Assembly (NCBI GenBank): GCA_041652555.1
Contig: JBAZHE010000001.1
Span: 1 to 64,000, forward strand
DNA from: JBAZHE01 sp041652555
Lineage (GTDB): Bacteria; Patescibacteriota; Patescibacteriia; Patescibacteriales; WJLG01
Reading direction: 5' to 3'
Length of the DNA stretch: 64,000 bases
The notes below the pieces were generated by a model, which saw only the letters and a list, made by a program, of their open reading frames with translations, was not told the origin of the DNA and searched no databases. A program made the translations under genes and the position numbers. Shown in pieces: positions 51,418 to 58,084 of this stretch. How positions within the stretch are numbered: the first letter of the stretch is position 1; each line of letters opens with the position of its first letter.

Positions 51418-51445
51418 GGCAGGAACCCCTTCAGGAGATCCTGCC
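51418..51445. repeat. Second palindromic element between frr and rseP
   Basis: GGCAGGA (51418-51424) and TCCTGCC (51439-51445) with a partly paired interior (ACCCCTTCAGGAGA). A different family from copy D, only 31 nt upstream. It ends 16 nt before the rseP ATG. Confidence 0.5.
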
Positions 51446-51461
51446 GGAGCCAATTTTTTTT

Positions 51462-52583
51462 ATGTTTTTAACTTTAATAGTATTTATTCTAGTTTTATCT
51501 CTTTTAATTTTTGTCCATGAATTCGGGCATTTTTGGACGGCAAGAAAATTAGGAGTGAAAGTTGAAGAGTTTGGCTTTGGTTTTTCCCCGCGGGTCATTG
51601 GTGTTTATAAATCTAATGAAGGAAAATGGAAGGTTGTTCATGGTAATAAAGAAGTGACGGATGCGGTAGATACGATCTATTCTTTGAATTGGTTGCCATT
51701 GGGAGGTTTTTGTAAAATCAAAGGTGAGGATGGAAGCGGTGAAAGCGAATCTGATAGTTTTGGTTCCAAGCCTGTTTGGCGTAGAATGGCAATAATTTCT
51801 GCTGGCGTTATAATGAATGTATTATTGGCAGCAGTTTTTTTTTCCATTGGCTTTATGATTGGTTCGCCACAAGGATTTGATAGTAATGATAAACACGCGA
51901 TTGTGAGCGAGCGCAAGATTCAGATATTGGAAGTTGCTCAGGAAACTCCGGCGGCGACTGCAGAGTTAACGGCTGGAGATTTTATTTTAGCGGTTGACGG
52001 ACAATCTTTGGTCGATGAAAAAGATTTGCGTGCCTATGTTAATCCTCGTGCTGGCGAAGAATTAATTTATAAAATAGAGAGAGATGGTAATATTTTAGAG
52101 AAAAAAGTTATTCCAGCTGATCATGCCGGCAAAGGCGAAATCGGCGTGTCAATTGCCAATATCGGGCTAGTTCGTTATCCTTGGTATTTAGCTATTTTAA
52201 AAGGTTTTATGGCGGCCGGGATAATGGTTTGGATAATTATTCTTGCCTTTTTAGGGATTATTAAAAATTTAATTATGGGTAACGGTATTGGTGCTGATAT
52301 TGCCGGTCCGGTTGGTATTGCTAATATGACTGGCCAGTATGCGCGCATGGGAATCTCTTATTTGATTCAATTTACTGGACTTTTATCGGTGAATTTAGCA
52401 GTTATTAATTTCTTACCACTACCAGCTTTAGATGGTGGAAGAATCATCTTTTTAATAATTGAAAAAGTGAAAGGCTCTCCAGTGCGTCGTGAGGTTGAGG
52501 GAGCTATTCATAGTGTTGGATTTTTTGTTTTAATTGCTTTAATGGTTTTGGTTATAGTTCGTGATGTCCTTTCTCTCTTTTAA
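51462..52583 (+). CDS. rseP: Site-2 protease, RseP family
   Basis: 373 residues, intramembrane zinc metalloprotease. HEFGH at 19-23 is the zinc site with Glu20 as catalytic acid, the second zinc ligand block is PLPALDGGRI near residue 318, and a PDZ domain lies at about 145-235 (TAELTAGDFILAVDGQSLVD). It cuts membrane-bound substrates after a first cleavage. ATG 51462 is chosen; the frame is open upstream through the palindromic elements, and a start there would break the N-terminal helix. Confidence 0.93.
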   Translation: MFLTLIVFILVLSLLIFVHEFGHFWTARKLGVKVEEFGFGFSPRVIGVYKSNEGKWKVVHGNKEVTDAVDTIYSLNWLPLGGFCKIKGEDGSGESESDSFGSKPVWRRMAIISAGVIMNVLLAAVFFSIGFMIGSPQGFDSNDKHAIVSERKIQILEVAQETPAATAELTAGDFILAVDGQSLVDEKDLRAYVNPRAGEELIYKIERDGNILEKKVIPADHAGKGEIGVSIANIGLVRYPWYLAILKGFMAAGIMVWIIILAFLGIIKNLIMGNGIGADIAGPVGIANMTGQYARMGISYLIQFTGLLSVNLAVINFLPLPALDGGRIIFLIIEKVKGSPVRREVEGAIHSVGFFVLIALMVLVIVRDVLSLF

Positions 52584-52615
52584 TAAATTAAAAAAATTAA
52601 ATATAATAAATCTTT

Positions 52616-53278
52616 ATGAAGAAATACTTTGTTTTGTTGGTCGCCGTTGTATTATTATCCGGTTGTGCTAAGGTGAATAAAAATAATAATGGCGAGAGTA
52701 ATGATTCCGCCGCTAATGAACAAAAAAACATGGAAAATCAAACTAATGATATTTCACAGCCTAATTTTGAGAAATTTTCCGATTTAGTTAAAGATTATAA
52801 AGGGGCAGTTTTAAAAACAAATTTGGGTGATATAGAAGTGGAGTTTTATGGCGATGTTTCACCGTTCACTGTGAATAATTTTTTGAATTTGGCTCAGATG
52901 GGTTTCTATAATGAGACATCTTTCCATCGGGTGATTAAAGACTTTATGATTCAGGGCGGTGATCCGAACTCAAAAGATGATGACTGGTCAAATGACGGTA
53001 TGGGTGGTCCCGGCTATCGCTTTCGCGATGAGTTTAACAGCCATCTTTTAATTAAAGGCTCTTTGGCAATGGCCAATTCCGGTCCTAATACTAATGGCTC
53101 GCAATTTTTTATCGTTACCGCCGAAGCTACTTCTTGGTTGGATGGCAAACATACGAATTTCGGCCAAGTTATTGGTGGCATGGATATAGTTGATAGAATT
53201 GAAAATTTGCCGGTGAACGAAAATGATCATCCGACAAATGACGTCAAAATAAGCAGTGTAGAGTTGGTAAAAAAATAA
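52616..53278 (+). CDS. Peptidyl-prolyl isomerase (cyclophilin type), lipoprotein
   Basis: 220 residues. Signal peptide with LSGC lipobox (Cys17), a polar linker rich in Asn (about 18-50), then a cyclophilin domain: FHRVIKDFMIQGGDP with the catalytic Arg, SLAMANSGPNTNGSQFFIV, WLDGKHTNFGQVIGG. It folds exported proteins outside the membrane. Only 3 nt separate it from rlmN. Confidence 0.92.
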   Translation: MKKYFVLLVAVVLLSGCAKVNKNNNGESNDSAANEQKNMENQTNDISQPNFEKFSDLVKDYKGAVLKTNLGDIEVEFYGDVSPFTVNNFLNLAQMGFYNETSFHRVIKDFMIQGGDPNSKDDDWSNDGMGGPGYRFRDEFNSHLLIKGSLAMANSGPNTNGSQFFIVTAEATSWLDGKHTNFGQVIGGMDIVDRIENLPVNENDHPTNDVKISSVELVKK

Positions 53279-53281
53279 AAT

Positions 53282-54307
53282 ATGGATATTAAGAAAATTC
53301 AAGAAATATTGAAAGATGAGCCGAAATTTAGAATAAAACAGGTTTATGAGGCGATTTTTCAGAAATTCGTAGAAAATTGGGACGAGGTGACTGTTCTGCC
53401 TTTGGCGTTGCGAGAAAAATTAAAAACTGAAGCGCCGTTAGATATAGAGGCGGAGATTTTTGAATCAACTGATAAAAAAACCGTTAAGGCTGTAATATCT
53501 TTAAATAGAGGAGTGATAGAAAGCGTTTTAATGCGTCACGAAGATCGGAATACGGTTTGTATATCTTCGCAGATGGGTTGCAAAATGGCCTGTTTATTTT
53601 GCTTAACCGGTCAAGGCGGTTTTACCCGCAATCTTGATTATTATGAAATTGTGGAACAGGTTTTATTTTTTGAAAGATATTTGCGTCAAAATCCATTAGA
53701 GGAGGTTGACGGTTTGGTGAGCGGACGCGTGAGTAACGTTGTCTTTATGGGTATGGGCGAGCCGTTCGCTAATTATGACGAGGTGATGAAGGCAATTAGA
53801 TTTCTAAATGATAAAGAAACTTTTAATATTGGTGCTAGAAAAATTTCTGTTTCCACTGTCGGCCTAATAGATGGAATTAAGAAATTCGCTAATGAACCCT
53901 TGCAAATTAATTTAGCCTTATCTCTGCACGCCCCCAACGATGATATTCGCCACTTGATAATGCCAATCAGCCGCAACCATCCACTGCCCAATTTGTTGCG
54001 CGTTGTTTCCGATTATATTAAAAAAACAAATCGTAAGGCGATGATTGAATATCTTTTATTAAAAGATATTAATGACGATGAAAACAGCGCTCATGAACTA
54101 GCTTTTGTTTTAAAAAAATATCTTGGTCGCCTTTTTGTTGTTAATTTGATTGCCTATAATCAAACAGAAACTTACAAGCCATCTAGTCAGGAGACAGCCG
54201 AAGCGTTTAAAAAAGTTTTAGTGGAAGAAGGCTTGGAAGTCGTGGAGCGTTTTCGTTTTGGCCGCGACATAAAAGGTGCCTGCGGACAGTTAAGGAAGGG
54301 AAAATAA
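53282..54307 (+). CDS. rlmN: 23S rRNA (adenine-2503-C2)-methyltransferase RlmN
   Basis: 341 residues, radical SAM enzyme. C100-x3-C104-x2-C107 binds the 4Fe-4S cluster, C93 (CISSQ) and C334 (GACGQL) match conserved cysteines of the family, of which one is transiently methylated. FMGMGEPFANYDEVMKA and SVSTVGLI are family motifs. It modifies 23S rRNA A2503 and some tRNAs. The cluster would come from the iscU/nfu/iscS set. Confidence 0.96.
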   Translation: MDIKKIQEILKDEPKFRIKQVYEAIFQKFVENWDEVTVLPLALREKLKTEAPLDIEAEIFESTDKKTVKAVISLNRGVIESVLMRHEDRNTVCISSQMGCKMACLFCLTGQGGFTRNLDYYEIVEQVLFFERYLRQNPLEEVDGLVSGRVSNVVFMGMGEPFANYDEVMKAIRFLNDKETFNIGARKISVSTVGLIDGIKKFANEPLQINLALSLHAPNDDIRHLIMPISRNHPLPNLLRVVSDYIKKTNRKAMIEYLLLKDINDDENSAHELAFVLKKYLGRLFVVNLIAYNQTETYKPSSQETAEAFKKVLVEEGLEVVERFRFGRDIKGACGQLRKGK

Positions 54308-54335
54308 TCAATAATAAATATCTAGTATTTAAAAC

Positions 54336-54366
54336 AATAATTTAATATTTTAAATATTAAATTATT
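54336..54366. repeat. AT-only palindrome between rlmN and the DUF167 gene
   Basis: AATAATTTAATATTT, one T, then its exact reverse complement: 15-bp stem with no G or C. Outer AAAACAATA/TATTGTTTT bases extend the symmetry. Too AT-rich for a strong terminator; may be an insertion remnant. Confidence 0.5.
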
Positions 54367-54402
54367 GAAATATTGTTTTATTATTTTTTTATTGGATATT
54401 TA

Positions 54403-54663
54403 ATGATTGAGTTGAATAAAAAAATAAAAGAATATATCAGGGTGAAAGTTATTCCCAATTCCGCCAAAACCGAAATCAAGGGTGAAATGGCCGACGGGAC
54501 TTTGAAGATTGCCGTGGCCGCACCACCGGAAAAAGGCAAAGCCAACGCCACGCTCTTAGGGTTTTTAGCTAAAGAATTAAGTGTTAGCAAAAACAATATA
54601 ATCTTAATCAGTGGCGCCTCTTCGCGCATTAAGCTGATAAAAATAAAGTATGCCAAAAATTGA
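54403..54663 (+). CDS. DUF167/YggU family protein
   Basis: 86 residues. RVKVIPNSAKTEIKG and AAPPEKGKANATLLGFLAKE are the signature of the YggU/DUF167 fold, then VSKNNIILISGASSRIKLIK. Function unknown across the family. ATG 54403 is chosen over ATG-less upstream codons in the AT palindrome. Its end overlaps an optional start of the next gene by 14 nt. Confidence 0.85.
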   Translation: MIELNKKIKEYIRVKVIPNSAKTEIKGEMADGTLKIAVAAPPEKGKANATLLGFLAKELSVSKNNIILISGASSRIKLIKIKYAKN

Positions 54664-54691
54664 ACAAGGATCTGAGAAAAGTTTTGTGTTT

Positions 54692-55291
54692 ATGAGAAAA
54701 ATAAATCCGGTGGTTAAATTTTTGACTATTTCTGACATTATGGTAATGGGCGGTTTCGGTTTTATTCTTCCGATTTTTGCTGTTTTTATTGTTGGGCGAA
54801 TTGATGGTGGAACAGTAGAGGTGGTTGGCATAGCCGAAGGCATTTATTTGTTTACCAGAAGTATCATGCAAATTCCTTTTGGCTACTTAATTGATAAAAT
54901 AAAGGGGGAGAAAGATGATTTTTGGGTGATGTTTATTGGTACATTATTGCTTTCGCTGGTTCCGATTCTTTATATTTTTTGCGATACGCCGATAAAATTG
55001 TATGTGGTTCAATTTTTGTACGGCTTGGTCGGCGCGGCCACTTTCCCGACTTGGTTGGCGATTTTTACTCGCCATATAGATAAGAATCGCGAAGGCTTAG
55101 AATGGGGAGTTTATCAGACTTTTTCTGGGATTTCGGCGGCGGTCTTTTCCGCACTAGGCGGTTTTGTCGCTTTTAAATATGGCTTTAATGTTTTATTTAT
55201 AATAGTAAGTATTTTTTGTTTGATTGGCGGTTTTTTCCTTCTTGGGCTTTATCAACACATGGTGCAAGGAAAAGTGCTTAGGCGAAAATAA
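54692..55291 (+). CDS. Half-size MFS-type transporter
   Basis: About 199 residues with roughly six transmembrane helices, half of a normal 12-helix major facilitator. Motif-A-like loop is FGYLIDKIKGEKD (G-x-L-x-D), and WGVYQTFSGISAAVFSALGG resembles helix 5. It ends cleanly at LLGLYQHM-VQGKVLRRK with no downstream second half. It may work as a dimer or be a decayed transporter. An earlier ATG at 54650 would overlap the DUF167 gene. Confidence 0.65.
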   Translation: MRKINPVVKFLTISDIMVMGGFGFILPIFAVFIVGRIDGGTVEVVGIAEGIYLFTRSIMQIPFGYLIDKIKGEKDDFWVMFIGTLLLSLVPILYIFCDTPIKLYVVQFLYGLVGAATFPTWLAIFTRHIDKNREGLEWGVYQTFSGISAAVFSALGGFVAFKYGFNVLFIIVSIFCLIGGFFLLGLYQHMVQGKVLRRK

Positions 55292-55293
55292 AT

Positions 55294-56181
55294 ATGGACT
55301 TATCAATCATCATAGTTTCTTGGAATGTCCGCGAGTGCTTGAAAGATTGTTTGTCGCGGATTTTTCTTTCTCAAACCGATTTTTTTTTGGAGGTTTTTGT
55401 GGTTGATAATAATTCAGCCGATGAAACGGCGGCAATGGTGCGCGCTGATTTTCCGCAAGTAAAGTTAATTGCTAATTCTGAAAATCGGGGATTTGCTAAA
55501 GCCAATAATCAAGCCTTCCGTGAATCTATCGGTCGTTATGCTTTATTATTAAATCCTGACACTTTGTCTAATGAGAAAACTTTTAATAATTTAATTAACT
55601 GGTTAGATGATAATCAGCAAGCATCAATTTCTGGTTGTCTATTATTGGATGAGGATAATAAAATTTTAAAGCATGTTAGAAAATTTCCTACGCTCTTTGA
55701 TCAATTGGTAATAATTTTAAAAGCGCCACATATTTTTCCGGCAGTATTGAATAATTATTTAAGAAAAGATTTTAATTATTCAGTAGCGCAAAAAGTTGAT
55801 TCTGTCCGTGGTGGCTTTATGGCTATTCGGCGAGAAACTTTGTCAAAAATAATTGGCGAAGAAAGATTAAAAAAGGGTGAACTTTTGGATGAGCGGTATT
55901 TTTTGTGGTTTGAAGAAGTCGACCTTTGTAGGTCGGCGCACGCTGTCGGCTTAGAAGTTTGGTACACACCAGACACGTCCTGTGTTGATTTGGTTGGAGC
56001 CAGTTTCTCCCAGTTACCTCGTTTAAATACCCAGAAATATTTTCGTGCTTCAATGTTGAAATATTTTAAAAAATGGCATCCGGCTTGGCAGGTTTTTATT
56101 TTGCGCTTAGCCTGGCCGATGGGGTTTTTTTTGGCATGGTTTTTGGATAAATTAGGAATGAAGAGTAAAAAAAATACTTAA
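55294..56181 (+). CDS. Glycosyltransferase family 2
   Basis: 295 residues, with a C-terminal hydrophobic segment (about 265-285). LSIIIVSWNVRECL starts the GT-A fold, LLNPDTL is the metal-binding motif, YFLWFEEVDLCRSAHAVG the EED-like catalytic block. First of three consecutive family-2 transferases probably making a rhamnose- or similar-containing chain (type inferred from general resemblance). Starts 2 nt after the MFS-like gene. Confidence 0.88.
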   Translation: MDLSIIIVSWNVRECLKDCLSRIFLSQTDFFLEVFVVDNNSADETAAMVRADFPQVKLIANSENRGFAKANNQAFRESIGRYALLLNPDTLSNEKTFNNLINWLDDNQQASISGCLLLDEDNKILKHVRKFPTLFDQLVIILKAPHIFPAVLNNYLRKDFNYSVAQKVDSVRGGFMAIRRETLSKIIGEERLKKGELLDERYFLWFEEVDLCRSAHAVGLEVWYTPDTSCVDLVGASFSQLPRLNTQKYFRASMLKYFKKWHPAWQVFILRLAWPMGFFLAWFLDKLGMKSKKNT

Positions 56182-56188
56182 AATTGGT

Positions 56189-57274
56189 ATGTTAAAAAAA
56201 GTGGCCGTAATCATAAGTCCCAACTGGCATGATTATGCGGAAAAATATATTGACGATTGTCTAGCTGGAATTCGCACTCAGGATTATTCTGGAGAGATAA
56301 AAATTTTTATTACTGACAACGAAACCAGTGGTAAAAGCTATGAATTTTTGCATTCTAAATTATCAGGACTAATTCCGGCAGTAGAAATTTCTAGAAATAA
56401 AACAAATGATGGTTTTGCCAAGGGCTGTAATGATTCAATGAAAAAAGCTTTAGCCGAAGGTTCTGATTATATTTTTAATTTAAGCATTCATTCAGTAATG
56501 GAGCCAGATTGTATCTCTCGTTTAGTGGAAGTGGCCGAGAGTGATGAAAAAATCGGTGCGGTTCAAGCACTTTGTTTACTTTGTCCGGAAAAAAATAAAA
56601 TTCTAAGCCGTGGAAACGCCACCCATTTTTTAGGCTTTGGTTATTGTTTGGGATACAAGGAAGAATTGGAAGGTAGACCCGCAAAATTTTGCGGGCCTAC
56701 GGAAAATGATATTTTTTATCCTTCAGGCGGTTCATTTTTTTTAAAAAAAGAAATTTTGGAAAAAGTTGGAATGTTTGACGAAAAGTATTGGATGTATAAC
56801 GAAGACCAAGAATTAGGCTGGCGAATTTGGTTGGCTGGTTACCGCTGTGTTCTCGCGCCAAAAGCCGTGATGTGTAGCAAGTATAATTTTTTACGTTCCA
56901 TTTCAAAATATTACTGGATGGATCGCAATCGCATCTTGGCAATTTTAGAATGCTATCAACTTTCAACTCTGATTTTAATCTTTCCCGCTTTTATTCTTAT
57001 GGAGTTCGGGCTATTATTATTTTCTTTAAAAAATGGTTCGTTAAAAGAAAAAATAAAAGTCTGGAAATATTTCCTATCTTTAAAAAATTGGCGTTATATA
57101 ATAAAAGCCCGCGCTCGTAATCAAGGCTTGCGCCAAGTCCGTGACCGCGAAATAGCCAAATTAGTCACTGGCAAAATCTGGTATCAAGAAGTTGGGGATT
57201 GGAAATTGAGATTAATTAATCCTGTATTTAACGCTTACTGGTTGTTTGTTCGCGTGCTATTAATTTTTTTATGA
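56189..57274 (+). CDS. Glycosyltransferase family 2 with altered DxD region and in-frame palindrome
   Basis: 361 residues. ISPNWHDYAEKYIDDCLAG starts it and YNEDQELGWRIWLAG is the catalytic acid block, but the expected NPDT metal motif reads FNLSIHSVMEPD, so the DxD is lost or shifted. A 28-bp palindrome (56673-56700) encodes GRPAKFCGPT in a loop before PSGGSFFLKKEIL. Two C-terminal helices. It overlaps the next transferase by 4 nt. Confidence 0.8.
   Translation: MLKKVAVIISPNWHDYAEKYIDDCLAGIRTQDYSGEIKIFITDNETSGKSYEFLHSKLSGLIPAVEISRNKTNDGFAKGCNDSMKKALAEGSDYIFNLSIHSVMEPDCISRLVEVAESDEKIGAVQALCLLCPEKNKILSRGNATHFLGFGYCLGYKEELEGRPAKFCGPTENDIFYPSGGSFFLKKEILEKVGMFDEKYWMYNEDQELGWRIWLAGYRCVLAPKAVMCSKYNFLRSISKYYWMDRNRILAILECYQLSTLILIFPAFILMEFGLLLFSLKNGSLKEKIKVWKYFLSLKNWRYIIKARARNQGLRQVRDREIAKLVTGKIWYQEVGDWKLRLINPVFNAYWLFVRVLLIFL
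56673..56700. repeat. 28-bp palindrome inside a glycosyltransferase gene
   Basis: GTAGACCCGCAAAA followed by TTTTGCGGGCCTAC, one mismatch. Read in frame as GRPAKFCGPT. Likely a third family of short mobile palindromes. Confidence 0.6.
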
Positions 57275-58056
57275 ATTTATCGGTAGTAATTGTAAATTAT
57301 AAAAGTAAAGATAAAACTGCTAAATGTTTGGAATCATTAAATAGGGCGGAGTGGGGTGATTTATCTTTTGAGATAATTGTCGTGGATAATAATTCTGGCG
57401 ATGATTTGTCATCTTTTAAAAATGTTTACCCAGAAATAAAAATAATTAAAAGTGAGAAAAATCTTGGTATGGGTGGTGGGAATAATTTAGGAGTAAAAAA
57501 TTCTTTGGGTGAATTTATCTTAATTTTAAATCCTGATACGATTGTTCAGCCTGATGCGATTTTAAAATTATTTAATTATATAAAAAACAATCAAGATATT
57601 GGCATCATTGGTCCAAAGCTTTTAAATACTGATGGCAGTTTGCAATATTCTTGTTTGCGTTTTCCAAAAATATATACACCTATATTGCGTCGGACTTTTT
57701 TTGGTTCTTTAGCACCAAAAAGTGTGGATAATTTTTTAATGAAAGAATATAATCACGAGGTTATGCGTGAAGTTGATTGGTTGATGGGGTCTTGTTTGTT
57801 GGTTCGTCGAGAAATTTTTGTTAAAGATGGGTTTTTATTTAACGAGAAGTTTTTTATGTATTTTGAAGATATTGATTTGTGTCGTCGTGTTTGGAAAAAA
57901 CATAAATTAAAAGTTGTTTATTTACCAGAGGCTGTGGTGGTCCATGATCACGCTCGCCAAAGTGCTAATAGGCCATGGTATGTTGCACCGTTTACTGATC
58001 GTTTGGCGCGTGAGCATATAAAATCTTGGTTAAAATATTTCTTTAGTAAAAAATAA
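57271..58056 (+). CDS. Glycosyltransferase family 2
   Basis: 261 residues. LSVVIVNYKSKDKTAKC, ILNPDTIVQPDAI (metal motif) and MYFEDIDLCRRVWKKH (catalytic block) are all intact. Similar in style to the two transferases upstream; the stop codon lies within a 34-bp palindrome shared with uvrC. Confidence 0.9.
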   Translation: MNLSVVIVNYKSKDKTAKCLESLNRAEWGDLSFEIIVVDNNSGDDLSSFKNVYPEIKIIKSEKNLGMGGGNNLGVKNSLGEFILILNPDTIVQPDAILKLFNYIKNNQDIGIIGPKLLNTDGSLQYSCLRFPKIYTPILRRTFFGSLAPKSVDNFLMKEYNHEVMREVDWLMGSCLLVRREIFVKDGFLFNEKFFMYFEDIDLCRRVWKKHKLKVVYLPEAVVVHDHARQSANRPWYVAPFTDRLAREHIKSWLKYFFSKK

Positions 58057-58084
58057 ATCCGACTTAATTAAGTCGGATTTATTT
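58051..58084. terminator. 34-bp perfect palindrome at a convergent junction
   Basis: AAATAAATCCGACTTAA followed by its exact reverse complement. Both stop codons (58054-58056 plus, 58079-58081 minus) lie in it. A and T runs on both sides make it a bidirectional terminator. Confidence 0.85.

Noticed and set aside
55920..55940. GACCTTTGTAGGTC hairpin in a glycosyltransferase as another inserted element
   Set aside because: It encodes the conserved EEVDLCR catalytic block, so it is ordinary coding sequence.
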